From the NCBI GenBank assembly GCA_964506435.1, contig CAZDLK010000004.1:1-64000 (forward strand): 64,000 nt of DNA, read 5' to 3'. Both the position numbers and the translations under genes were made by a program. Shown here in pieces: positions 1 through 8,760 of this stretch (within the stretch, counting starts at the first letter, position 1; the number at the start of each line of letters is the position of its first letter). Source of the stretch: JAOZHU01 sp964506435 (GTDB lineage: Archaea > Thermoproteota > Bathyarchaeia > Bathyarchaeales > Bathycorpusculaceae). The notes beneath the pieces are model-generated. The model was given only the letters and a program-made list of their open reading frames with translations, was not told the DNA's origin and made no database searches.

Positions 1-524
1 CGGCGTGGCATGTTCGGGCCATATGGTAGTGTCTATTGGCGTTTGGTGAAAACCTCACTTATAGTGTTGTTTTGCGCGTCGTTGTTTTGGCCTGTGCGTG
101 GTGTCATTTTGAGTTGCGCTTTTAAGCGTTCTCAGTTCACCCTTCACTCCGCATCCGTGTGGGTGTGGAGTTGCATTTTGTTTGATGACGTATCCTAATT
201 GCTGGATTCTTTTAGAAGCTGTTCTCGCTAATATAAGTGTTGTGTCGTGTGGTATAAGGATTGTGAATGGCTTTTGGTTGTGTTTGTTGTAGTTGTAAAT
301 TGGGTATATGGTGTTGCTGTTTGTGCTTTTATGTTGCTGTGTGTTGCTGCGTGTTGGGCTAGTGCTCTGAGCAGTGTATACCCCCTTATATAACGCAGGC
401 ATGTATAGTTCAGGGAGAAGTAGCGGTGTGTTTGTTTTTGGAGTTGTTTTGTTGGGGGTGTTGTTTGGTTTTGTGAAGGCTTTTATGTTTAGGCTGCAGA
501 GAGTATTTTGCAGGTGGGATAGTT
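1..524. other. Intergenic or incomplete region without a supported gene
   Basis: I see no convincing gene here. The open frames on either strand are low-complexity, rich in GT or TG runs, and lack family resemblance or a ribosome binding site. The stretch ends with the leader of the GYD gene. It contains a short piece of the dispersed repeat described separately at 374-408. Confidence 0.5.
374..408 (+). repeat. Dispersed repeat, partial copy (core only)
   Basis: This piece carries the core TATACCCCCTTATATAA, followed by a GCAGGC-type stretch, as in the copy at 50501. The flanking arms of the fuller copies (10452, 46748, 63412) are not recognisable. It might also act as a TATA-containing promoter element; I cannot tell from one copy. 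Confidence 0.45.
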
Positions 525-818
525 TTGGCTAGTTTTGTTGTGCTTGGGAATTGGACTGAGCAGGGCATTCGCGGTGTTAGTAAGGCGCCTGAGAGGATTA
601 AGGAGACGCATAGGATGGTTGAGAAGGCTGGCGGGAAAATGCAGCTTTTCTACACGCTGGGGAAGTATGATTTTGTGATGATTGTGGAAGTTCCGAATGA
701 TGACGCGGTGATGTCGATTCTCCTGTGCCTAGGAAGCATGGGGAATGTCCGCACGGTGACTATGAAAGCTTGGACGGAAGCGGAAGGCGCCAAGATTCTG
801 CAAGCGCCACATCCATAA
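525..818 (+). CDS. GYD domain protein
   Basis: This is a 97-residue protein of the GYD family, small alpha/beta proteins related to dimeric ferredoxin-fold sensor domains, with no settled function. The diagnostic stretch is YTLGKYDFVMIVEVP around residues 43-57, followed by a helix and a final strand. The start is a TTG preceded by a GGTGGG ribosome binding site at 513-518. It stands alone and is followed by a T-rich terminator. The two stand-alone Lrp/AsnC effector domains at 35.6 kb have the same kind of fold. The family call is good; the role is unknown. Confidence 0.85.
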   Translation: MASFVVLGNWTEQGIRGVSKAPERIKETHRMVEKAGGKMQLFYTLGKYDFVMIVEVPNDDAVMSILLCLGSMGNVRTVTMKAWTEAEGAKILQAPHP

Positions 819-850
819 GCGTTTAGTTGCCGCGCCACAACATAACCCCT

Positions 851-861
851 CTCTTTTTTTG
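851..861 (+). terminator. T-rich archaeal terminator after the GYD gene
   Basis: A run of seven T after CTC lies about 33 bases past the stop codon of the GYD gene. Oligo-T on the coding strand is the usual archaeal termination signal. Confidence 0.5.
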
Positions 862-1062
862 TTTACAGCAGGAACAGTTTTGCCGTTGGGTTTAATGTGG
901 ACTCAGTAGCGGAAAAAGCGCTCACAAGCCTCCAGCTCTAAATTCCCCGCCTTCAGCCTCGGCGTACCTCGATATCTTCATCGTCCAAACTATTAGGAGC
1001 AACGACCAACTTATTTGCGTTTTCCGAAGAGCTTGCACGCTTGGCAAGTAAATTTGCCTTGC

Positions 1063-1914
1063 CTATTGCAACAGTTTTTTGTGCACTGTTATGTATCTTC
1101 GAAGGAAGTAGTTTGTGAAGCCTTCTTCGGTTCGCTGCAGTGCCTTGTAGTATGCGTTTCTTTTTTTGTATTCGAATATGAGCATGGGATAACCGTTTCT
1201 CCACAGAATGTAATTCATCAGCAGCCTGCCTATTCTACCGTTGCCATCGCCAAACGGATGTATCTTCTCAAACATGAAATGCGCCCTCGCAGCTACTTCA
1301 ACAGGATTCAACTTTAACTCGTTCACGAACGTTACCAGTTGCCGCATTAGTTGTGGCACTTTGCTCCAGTCAGGAGCCACGTAAGGTCCAACACGCACCA
1401 TGTAATCTCGGAGTTTTCCAGCGATGTCAGGTTTCGTCTCCGCGAAAATTTCTCGGTGCCACTTCAACAGAAGCGCCTCCGATACGTGCTCTTCGGTTTT
1501 CAGCATTGCCAAGAACACTTTTGCATGGGATTCAGTTTCCCTGATGTCTCTGAGCGGCTTACTTGGAGCAACTCTGTCTTCGAGTATCTGCCGTGTTTCC
1601 TCAAGCGTTATGGTGGAGCCTTCTATGGCGTTAGTGTTGTAAGTGAAAGCGATAGCGATTTCCTGAAGCTCTTTTTCTCGTGCAGACGCAGGATACCTTG
1701 CCCACTCCTCTTGGAAACGGCTGCGTATCGTCTCCAGTTTCCGCGATAGGGCGTCTTTGGCTTCAAACGCAAGCTTAGCTTTAAGTTCCTTGATGTTGTC
1801 TGGGATTTGTTTGCCCAAATACAATTCTCTAGTGGTGACTTTGCCGTCTTTTCTGAATGAGTGCTGCAGGTAAAAGTACTCTTTTCCGCCTTTCTTTCTT
1901 TTAATGATGCGCAT
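1063..1914 (-). CDS. Fic family protein (class II, AMPylase-type)
   Basis: The protein probably transfers AMP or a related nucleotide moiety to a target protein. It carries the complete Fic core HPFGDGNGRIGR with the catalytic histidine. Upstream it has TNAIEG, which fits the inhibitory helix motif (S/T)xxxE(G/N) placed N-terminal to the core, as in class II Fic proteins that block their own activity. The N-terminus is basic. I place the start at the ATG at 1914 (283 residues); the frame is open for 49 more codons, but a TATA-like box (1941-1951) sits just upstream of 1914 and makes the longer form unlikely. The C-terminal part continues past the core as a helical region. No antitoxin gene is adjacent, which fits self-inhibition. 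Confidence 0.9.
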   Translation of the reverse strand: MRIIKRKKGGKEYFYLQHSFRKDGKVTTRELYLGKQIPDNIKELKAKLAFEAKDALSRKLETIRSRFQEEWARYPASAREKELQEIAIAFTYNTNAIEGSTITLEETRQILEDRVAPSKPLRDIRETESHAKVFLAMLKTEEHVSEALLLKWHREIFAETKPDIAGKLRDYMVRVGPYVAPDWSKVPQLMRQLVTFVNELKLNPVEVAARAHFMFEKIHPFGDGNGRIGRLLMNYILWRNGYPMLIFEYKKRNAYYKALQRTEEGFTNYFLRRYITVHKKLLQ

Positions 1915-1924
1915 GAATCCTATT

Positions 1925-1977
1925 TTACCATTACAATACGTATAAATTTTTCGTTTTTTCCACTTCTGTAATGGTAA
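1925..1977 (-). promoter_or_regulatory. Fic promoter: TATA box between perfect 11-bp inverted repeats
   Basis: TTACCATTACA at 1925-1935 and its exact reverse complement at 1967-1977 flank an AT-rich box (1941-1951) that reads AAAAATTTATA on the gene strand. The repeat centres are 42 bp apart, close to four helical turns. The downstream half-site would cover the transcription start about 10 bases before the Fic start codon. This is what an operator for a dimeric repressor would look like; the binder is unknown, and autoregulation by the Fic protein is only one possibility. Confidence 0.65.
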
Positions 1978-2137
1978 TAATTTGATTGGAAAACCCTGCA
2001 TACAGCAATAAACAAACAAGTTACGTTCTCCGAAAAAAAAGGCGCGTGCTAACTGTTCCAATATTTATCATAAGCCTAATATTGAAACTTCACATGATGT
2101 GTTTATGAACAGAGCGTATTGTAAGGGTTGAAGATTT

Positions 2138-3562
2138 TTGAATAAAACAAAGATTGTTTGCACGCTCGGTCCATCAAGTCTCTCACGTGACGTGATAAAA
2201 AGAATGTACCGCGTCGGCATGAGTGGCGCAAGAATAAACACTGCTTATGGCACTATCAGCCAATACGAGGTAATGATTGAAAACGTAAGAGAAACGGGCG
2301 AAATACCCATCATCGTTGACATTAAAGGACCTGAAATCCGAATAAAAGCCAAAAAGAGAACAGTAAGCCAAGGCGAAACCTTTGTCGCAGGCTTCAGTGG
2401 TCAAGAAACCAGTTTCAACTGGGACTTCTACGACAAAATAGCCGCAGGCGACTTTATCCTCATAGACAACGGCAGAGTAAGAACGCAGGTTGTCGAAAAG
2501 ACCAATCGAACGCTGCGTTTGAAGGTGATGGCGGGCGGCGAAATAGCCGACGGAAAAGGCGTCAACGTCCCGAACAAGCAGCTCGCAGTGCCGACGCTCT
2601 CAGAAAAAGATAAAGAAATAATCCTATTCGCAAAAAAATTTGACGCAGACTACCTAGCCTTATCCTTCACTAGAAACGCCCAAGACGTAAGCAACCTCAA
2701 ATCCGAAGCAGAAGGCTTCAACGGAGCAATAATCGCTAAAATCGAAAACTCTGAAGGAATCAACAATTTTGCAGAAATCCTCGAATGCGCAGACGGCATA
2801 ATGGTAGCCAGAGGCGACATGGGCGTAGAAATAGCACCCGAAAAAGTCCCATTGGTCCAGAAAGCGATAATTAAAGCCTGCAATCAAAAAGGCAAACCCG
2901 TGATAACGGCAACAGAAATGCTTGAGTCAATGATGCAGCAGCCGATGCCTACAAGAGCAGAAGTCAGCGACGTAGCCAACGCAATACTGGACGGAACAGA
3001 CGCAACCATGCTTTCAGGAGAAACCGCAGTAGGCAAATACCCCATAGAATCCGTGGCAATGATGAGCCGCATAGCAGCAGAAACCGAAAAGGCAACCCAC
3101 AGCCGCATAGAAGAAGAAGGCTTCATCAACATATCAGACGCCATAAGCAGAGCAGTTCAAAGAATATGCCGAACCATGCCCATAACCAAAGTAGTCACTT
3201 TGACACGGTCAGGCTACACGGCAAGAATGATCGCTAGGTTCAAAATTCAACAGCCCATAATCGCCGTCACGCCAGACAAAAGAGTCAAGAAGCAACTGGA
3301 ACTGGTGTTCGGCGTTTACCCTGCCACCATAGACTACCCGAAACAGAAAGACCGCATCCTGCACGTAGCAAACAACCTATACGCAATGGACCTGATTAAA
3401 GATGAAGACACCGTACTGTTCACAGCTGCTTTCAGAACGCTCGCAAGGCACGCCAGCAACCTGATTGAGATACATAATGTTAAGGAACTCAGAAGCTATA
3501 CTGGAAACCGCAAACAACAGCACCTAATAAAAGCTGCAACCACATATAGAAAAAATAATTAG
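2138..3562 (+). CDS. pyk: Pyruvate kinase
   Basis: Pyruvate kinase converts phosphoenolpyruvate and ADP to pyruvate and ATP in glycolysis. The 474-residue length is normal. The N-terminus TKIVCTLGPSS, the active-site lysine region IIAKIENSEG, the substrate/metal motif MVARGDMGVE and the signature ITATEMLESM followed by TRAEVSDVANAILDGTD are all present. A C-terminal alpha/beta domain follows (about residues 340-474), as in ordinary pyruvate kinases. The start is a TTG directly before AATAAAACAAAG. It is divergent from the Fic gene and probably its own transcription unit. The neighbouring aldolase and mutase-like genes suggest a small glycolytic cluster. Confidence 0.97.
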   Translation: MNKTKIVCTLGPSSLSRDVIKRMYRVGMSGARINTAYGTISQYEVMIENVRETGEIPIIVDIKGPEIRIKAKKRTVSQGETFVAGFSGQETSFNWDFYDKIAAGDFILIDNGRVRTQVVEKTNRTLRLKVMAGGEIADGKGVNVPNKQLAVPTLSEKDKEIILFAKKFDADYLALSFTRNAQDVSNLKSEAEGFNGAIIAKIENSEGINNFAEILECADGIMVARGDMGVEIAPEKVPLVQKAIIKACNQKGKPVITATEMLESMMQQPMPTRAEVSDVANAILDGTDATMLSGETAVGKYPIESVAMMSRIAAETEKATHSRIEEEGFINISDAISRAVQRICRTMPITKVVTLTRSGYTARMIARFKIQQPIIAVTPDKRVKKQLELVFGVYPATIDYPKQKDRILHVANNLYAMDLIKDEDTVLFTAAFRTLARHASNLIEIHNVKELRSYTGNRKQQHLIKAATTYRKNN

Positions 3563-3769
3563 CAATAGGCACTCCTCGCCAGCCTGCTTTTTCACATTCA
3601 AAGTAAGCATCTGGCACGTATTTCTGCACCAAAGAAAACCCCATAATCTAACAGCACACTAAACAACTATTCAACGCAAGCAAAAACAACCTTCTCAACC
3701 AGAAGACAAAATCTACGCCCAACGCCTGCCACAGCACAGCAGCCTGTAGCATTTTAATATTTGAACTGA

Positions 3770-5089
3770 ATGAATTACGTGCGGGCAAATCATGCATGTG
3801 GTTGGAGGTATGGGAAAATCACGCCAAACGAAACGTTTGATGTTGAGAAAACTGTAATGGAAATAGCTCTAAGCGATAATCTCGGAAAAAAGAAAGAATT
3901 AGCTAAAGAGATCTTCGACGCCGCCTACGCAGCGGGCATCTACCCTGCGAGCATTCATGAATTTTACATGGCGCGCGGTAAAGGCGAATTCAGCGGTTTC
4001 ACAGTTCCAGCAATAAACGTGAGAAGCATGACTTATGACGTGGCACGCGCCATATTCAGAGTAGCGAAGAGAAACAATTCAGGCGCCTTTGTCTTTGAAA
4101 TCGCCAGGTCGGAAATCGGCTACACCCATCAGCCGCCGATTGAATACGCCAGCATGGTTCTGGCAGCTGGAATTAAAGAAGGCTATTCAGGTCCAGTGTT
4201 TATCCAAGGCGACCATTTTCAAGCAAACGCCGCCAAGTTCAAAGAGAACCCAGAAAAAGAAATTGAAAGCTTAGAGGCTTTAACCGAAGAAGCAATCCGT
4301 TCAGGCTTCTACAACATCGACATCGACTCATCAACACTTGTCGATTTGTCCAGACCGACCCTGAAAGAACAGCAGTATCTTAATTACGAGATATGTGCCA
4401 GACTCACCAAGCTTATCCGCCGCATTGAACCCGAAGGAACCACCATTTCGGTAGGCGGAGAAATCGGCGAAATCGGCCATCAGAACTCAACACCCGAAGA
4501 CCTGCGTGCATTCATGGCTGGCCTCAAAGAAAAACTGGCCGCAGGTTTTGTTGGCATAAGCAAAATTTCAGTCCAAACTGGCACGACCCACGGCGGCGTT
4601 GTCCTGCCTGACGGAACGATTGCACAGATCAAGCTTGACTTCGACACGCTGAAAACTCTTTCCGAGGTTGCACGCAGAGAATACGGCTTGGCAGGCGCTG
4701 TGCAGCATGGCGCGTCAACTCTGCCTGCCGAGGCATTCCACAAGTTCATGGAGTGCGAGACCGCTGAAGTGCACTTAGCCACAGATTTTCAAAACATCAT
4801 TTACGAATCAAAACACTTCCCTGCAGAACTTAAAAACAAAATTTACGAGTGGCTAAAAGCTAATCTCGCAAACGAAGCTAAAGCAGGTGAAACTGAAGAA
4901 CAATTCCTCTATAAAACCCGCAAAAAAGCGTTGGGTCCTTTCAAAAGCGAAATTTTGGGAATCCCGCCGAAGACGCGAGACGCGATTGCTGCGGAAATTG
5001 AAGCCAAAATTGAATTCCTCTTCAAGAAACTGAACGTTGTAAATACGAGTGATTTAGTTAAAAAATACGTTCACCCATCATCAGCCTGA
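3770..5089 (+). CDS. Class II (zinc-dependent) fructose/tagatose-bisphosphate aldolase family protein
   Basis: The protein has the class II aldolase layout: the metal and proton-transfer motif QGDHFQ near residue 146, GGEIGEIG near residue 229, GTTHGG and QHGAST carrying two further metal-ligand histidines, and VHLATDFQN near the phosphate site. It probably cleaves or forms a ketose bisphosphate in central sugar metabolism. It is longer (up to 439 residues) than typical bacterial enzymes (about 280-360) because of a C-terminal helical extension. The true start is uncertain. A TATA-like box at 3751-3762 would place the transcript start near 3780, inside the first codons, so translation may begin at the ATG at 3857 instead. 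Exact substrate cannot be told from sequence. Confidence 0.88.
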   Translation: MNYVRANHACGWRYGKITPNETFDVEKTVMEIALSDNLGKKKELAKEIFDAAYAAGIYPASIHEFYMARGKGEFSGFTVPAINVRSMTYDVARAIFRVAKRNNSGAFVFEIARSEIGYTHQPPIEYASMVLAAGIKEGYSGPVFIQGDHFQANAAKFKENPEKEIESLEALTEEAIRSGFYNIDIDSSTLVDLSRPTLKEQQYLNYEICARLTKLIRRIEPEGTTISVGGEIGEIGHQNSTPEDLRAFMAGLKEKLAAGFVGISKISVQTGTTHGGVVLPDGTIAQIKLDFDTLKTLSEVARREYGLAGAVQHGASTLPAEAFHKFMECETAEVHLATDFQNIIYESKHFPAELKNKIYEWLKANLANEAKAGETEEQFLYKTRKKALGPFKSEILGIPPKTRDAIAAEIEAKIEFLFKKLNVVNTSDLVKKYVHPSSA

Positions 5090-5113
5090 TAACCGCTAAT
5101 CAACCGAAAGCCA

Positions 5114-5803
5114 CTAGTAGTACTCCTTCAAAGGGTTTCGCGGGTCAGTTGCCAGCTTCACGTTAGACGGAACTCTGATTCCGCTCCAACCGATTTTGCC
5201 CTCTCTTGCTGCATCGCTTTTGAACTGGACACTGTGAATCCGCAGAGCATAAGAAATGGCTTGGTTCTGCGGGCTCTCAATCTGCAACATTTCTTTAAAA
5301 CTTAGATTCTCAAAAACACGACGTATAGGACGCAGGGAATTGCCGTGAGAGGAAATAGCAACGTTCCCGGGGTTTCGCCGAAGCCACGCTTCAAGTTCTA
5401 CCACAAACGGTAATGTTCGGGTCTCAACCATCTTCAAGCTTTCGCCGTTGGGCGGCGGAAAATCGTAGCCTCTGTGCACCTGTGCATACCATTCAGGTTG
5501 TTCCTTAGAGAGTTTCAACTTGTTTTTTCCCTGCAACTCACCGTAACAACGCTCAATGAGCCGGTCATCAACGAAAACGGGAACAGCAGGATGCCTTTCA
5601 AGGACTATCTCCAAAGTTTTCCTCGCCCTTTTCAAATGTGACGTGAAGGCATAATCAATCTTTTCTCGGCTGAGTTGTTTCGCAATTTCTTGCGCTTGCT
5701 GAAGTCCCTTCGGCGTGAGAACTGGGTCACGCCACCCTGAAAACAAATCACGACGGTTATCGGTAGTTTCAGCATGTCTAAAGACAAATAACTTGCAAAT
5801 CAT
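5114..5803 (-). CDS. Histidine phosphatase superfamily (phosphoglycerate mutase-like)
   Basis: The 229-residue protein starts with FRHAETTDN, the RHG-type motif whose histidine (about residue 10) takes up the phosphate. It has the second catalytic histidine in SSHGNSLR and an acid residue in the CYGEL stretch. It is either a cofactor-dependent phosphoglycerate mutase or a small-molecule phosphatase. The size and the YGELQG sequence resemble the mutases, and the gene lies beside an aldolase and pyruvate kinase, which favours a glycolytic role, but the superfamily is functionally mixed. It converges with the aldolase gene. Confidence 0.88.
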   Translation of the reverse strand: MICKLFVFRHAETTDNRRDLFSGWRDPVLTPKGLQQAQEIAKQLSREKIDYAFTSHLKRARKTLEIVLERHPAVPVFVDDRLIERCYGELQGKNKLKLSKEQPEWYAQVHRGYDFPPPNGESLKMVETRTLPFVVELEAWLRRNPGNVAISSHGNSLRPIRRVFENLSFKEMLQIESPQNQAISYALRIHSVQFKSDAAREGKIGWSGIRVPSNVKLATDPRNPLKEYY

Positions 5804-6167
5804 AAATCAATCACACAAGTTACCGCAAATATCTGATGTAACATTAAGACAACTGTGAACTATAACGCTTGCTGCTCTTTAAACGTGTTACGCGGCGAAT
5901 ACATACTTCAAATTTAAACTCGCTCTTTAACATAAAAACAAGTTCGAACGCATAATTGATCAGATTGGGCAAACTCGGAGAGAAATAACAAAACTGATTA
6001 AGAACGTTTAACATAAAATGTTAGTCAGCCCACGCAAAGATTGTGTTCAAATTTGCTTGAGCAAACGCAAGTCACGAGTTTACAAGGCTAAAGAAAGCCT
6101 ATTAAAAAATTAATGGCGCTATGTTTACATTTGAAAAGGGGAAAAGGTAACAGGTAAAGGCGTGCTT
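5804..6167. other. Intergenic region between divergent genes
   Basis: About 360 bases separate the mutase-like gene from the ATPase gene. It is AT-rich, with an ATTAAAAAATTA box at 6101-6112 that could serve as the TATA element for the ATPase gene. I found no RNA gene; a 31-codon open frame at 6018 has no ribosome binding site. Confidence 0.4.
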
Positions 6168-8615
6168 ATGAGTGAGAATCCTCCTTCAACAGAAGACGCG
6201 AAGAAAGCCACTGTCGATGAGCTGGTAAGCAGGCTTTCGGCAAGCAAAGAAGGGCTATCTTCTCAGGAAGCGCAAACGCGCCTTCAACAATACGGACCTA
6301 ACGAGATTCCGGAGAAAAAAGAGAACCCGCTGCTCAAGTTTCTATCCTATTTTTGGGGTCCAATTCCATGGATGATTGAGGCAGCTGTGATTATGTCAGC
6401 AATAATCCAGCACTGGCCTGATTTCGCCATAATATTCACGCTTCTACTGGTGAACGCTGTTGTAGGCTTCTGGCAGGAACACAAAGCAGGCAACGCAATT
6501 GAACTGCTAAAACAAAGGTTAGCCCTAAAGGCCAAAGTATTACGCGATGGAAAATGGCAGGAAAAACCCGCTGGAGAACTTGTGCCAGGCGACGTTTTAC
6601 GATTGCGATTGGGAGACATTGTGCCCGCTGACGTCAAACTAGTCGAAGGCGACTATCTAATGACTGATGAATCAGCGTTAACTGGCGAATCTCTCCCTGT
6701 AGAGAAGCACATATCGGATGTTGCATACGCAAGTTCGATTGCCCGCCAAGGCGAAATGAACGGTCTTGTCGTCAACACAGGCGCAAAGACCTTTTTTGGC
6801 AAAACAACCAAACTAGTGGAAGAAGCCAAAACGCGAAGCCACTTCCAAAAGGCCATAATCAAAATAGGCGACTACTTGATTCTTCTCGCAGTTGCATTGG
6901 TCGTTGTAATTTTTCTAGTTTCGATTTTTCGCGGACAAAACATGCTGGAGATAGTTCAGTTTTCATTGGTTTTAACTGTTGCTGCGATTCCAGCGGCGCT
7001 TCCAGCGGTTCTTTCAGTTACCTTGGCAATAGGCGCTGTAGCTCTCGCCAAAAAGGAAGCCATCGTAAGCAAGTTGGTGTCAATCGAAGAAATGGCGGGC
7101 ATGGACACGCTTTGCTCAGATAAAACGGGCACAATCACCAAGAATGAGCTTACCTTAGGCGGCACCAAAGCTTACGCGGAATTCACAGAGAACGATGTGT
7201 TACTATTCAGCTCACTTGCCTCCAGAGAAGAAGACCAAGACCCAATCGACAGAGCCATATTGGTCAAAGCCAAGAGCACACAAACAATCAATGACACCAT
7301 CACTCACGCCAAAATTGCTAGTTTCAAGCCTTTTGACCCTGTCTCAAAACGAACCGAAGCGGAAGTGCAAACAGAAGAGGGCAGCCGATTTAAAGTTTCA
7401 AAAGGCGCACCGCAAGCCGTTCTGGCTCTCGTAGAGGACAAGAAAACAATAATTGACGAGTTAACAGCAGATGTCGACGCTTTTGCCAAAAAAGGCTACC
7501 GAGCACTTGGCGTGGCTCAAACTGATGAGCAGAACAAATGGCGTTATGTGGGGCTCATTGGTCTTTATGATCCGCCTCGGGAAGATTCAGCTGACACCAT
7601 AAAAACGGCTGAATCCATGGGTGTTAACGTGAAAATGGTTACTGGTGACCACATAGCCATAGCCAAAGAAATCTCGCAGCAAGTGAACCTCGGAACCAAG
7701 ATTGCATTGCCTGAGTCTTTCTTGGAAAAGCCTGACAGCCAAGCTCAACGAGCTGTCGAAGAAGCAGAAGGCTTCGCTGAAGTATTTCCTGAACACAAGT
7801 ACCGCATTGTCGAGTTGCTCCAGAACAAAGGGCATATCGTCGGCATGACAGGCGACGGAGTGAATGACGCGCCTGCTTTGAAGAAAGCTGACTCTGGTAT
7901 CGCGGTTGCAGGTGCCACTGACGCGGCGAAATCAGCCGCGGATATAGTGCTTACGAAGCCAGGGTTGTCGGTTATAATTGACGCCATCAAAGAGAGTCGG
8001 AAGATTTTTCAGAGGATGACGAACTACGGGACCTACCGAATTGCTGAGACGATAAGGGTTCTTCTTTTCATTACTGCATCTATTGTGGTTTTCCAGTTTT
8101 ACCCAGTCACGGCGCTCATGATAGTGTTGTTAGCGCTTTTGAATGACTTGCCAATCATGACAATAGCTTACGATAATGTGAAGTACTCGGACAAACCTGA
8201 AAGGTGGGACATGAGAACCTTGCTGGGAATAGCAACGTTTCTCGGCATAATCGGAGTGTTCTCCTCTTTCGGCATTCTCTATATTGGAACAGTAGTGTTG
8301 AATTTGGATCCGCTTGTGCTTCAGTCGTTTATTTATCTGAAGCTTTCCGTTGCGGGTCATTTGACAATTTTTGTGGCGAGAACTAAAGGACCGTTTTGGT
8401 CTGTTAAACCTGCTAAGCCTCTTCTTTTCGCAGTCATAGGGACTCAACTGGTTGCTACATTAATTACTGTTTACGGAATTCTGCTTCCTGCGATGGGGTG
8501 GGAGCTAGCTCTTCTCGTGTGGGGATACGCACTGTTGTTATTTGTGGTAACGGACTTTGCAAAGGTACAGTTGTATAAACTCCTAAACCATACGGGCGTA
8601 AAATTCCGAAGGTAA
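6168..8615 (+). CDS. P-type proton-translocating ATPase (type IIIA)
   Basis: This is a plasma-membrane H+-ATPase of the Pma1/AHA type, pumping protons out at the cost of ATP. All landmarks are present: the actuator loop TDESALTGES, the phosphorylation site CSDKTGTITKN, the nucleotide-binding stretch FDPVSKRTEA, and the hinge MTGDGVNDAPALKKADSG followed by the proton-ATPase stretch VAGATDAAKSAADIV. Two hydrophobic hairpins come before the catalytic domain and about six helices after it. The C-terminus ends shortly after the last helix and lacks the long autoinhibitory tail of plant and fungal enzymes. I choose the ATG at 6168 because GGTAAAGG lies 8-9 bases upstream; an in-frame GTG at 6162 is less well placed. 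Confidence 0.95.
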   Translation: MSENPPSTEDAKKATVDELVSRLSASKEGLSSQEAQTRLQQYGPNEIPEKKENPLLKFLSYFWGPIPWMIEAAVIMSAIIQHWPDFAIIFTLLLVNAVVGFWQEHKAGNAIELLKQRLALKAKVLRDGKWQEKPAGELVPGDVLRLRLGDIVPADVKLVEGDYLMTDESALTGESLPVEKHISDVAYASSIARQGEMNGLVVNTGAKTFFGKTTKLVEEAKTRSHFQKAIIKIGDYLILLAVALVVVIFLVSIFRGQNMLEIVQFSLVLTVAAIPAALPAVLSVTLAIGAVALAKKEAIVSKLVSIEEMAGMDTLCSDKTGTITKNELTLGGTKAYAEFTENDVLLFSSLASREEDQDPIDRAILVKAKSTQTINDTITHAKIASFKPFDPVSKRTEAEVQTEEGSRFKVSKGAPQAVLALVEDKKTIIDELTADVDAFAKKGYRALGVAQTDEQNKWRYVGLIGLYDPPREDSADTIKTAESMGVNVKMVTGDHIAIAKEISQQVNLGTKIALPESFLEKPDSQAQRAVEEAEGFAEVFPEHKYRIVELLQNKGHIVGMTGDGVNDAPALKKADSGIAVAGATDAAKSAADIVLTKPGLSVIIDAIKESRKIFQRMTNYGTYRIAETIRVLLFITASIVVFQFYPVTALMIVLLALLNDLPIMTIAYDNVKYSDKPERWDMRTLLGIATFLGIIGVFSSFGILYIGTVVLNLDPLVLQSFIYLKLSVAGHLTIFVARTKGPFWSVKPAKPLLFAVIGTQLVATLITVYGILLPAMGWELALLVWGYALLLFVVTDFAKVQLYKLLNHTGVKFRR

Positions 8616-8760
8616 GCAACGTAAAAAGGCATTCAAGTGCTTCGGACTCATTTTAGACTTCTGTTGCAAAGCTAGTCTTAAGATTATTTGTGCTTTTTAG
8701 ATAGGGGATAAGTCTGATTGCCCTTTGAGGCTTCATTAGATTCAGACTTGAATTTTCGTG

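Noticed and set aside
953..1204. 83-codon minus-strand frame at the end of the Fic gene
   Set aside because: It overlaps the Fic coding sequence in another frame, has no ribosome binding site and no recognisable domain.
1351..1749. Plus-strand frames opposite the Fic gene
   Set aside because: They are antisense shadows of a gene with clear family motifs.
6018..6113. 31-codon frame before the ATPase gene
   Set aside because: No ribosome binding site, no motif, composition like the surrounding spacer.
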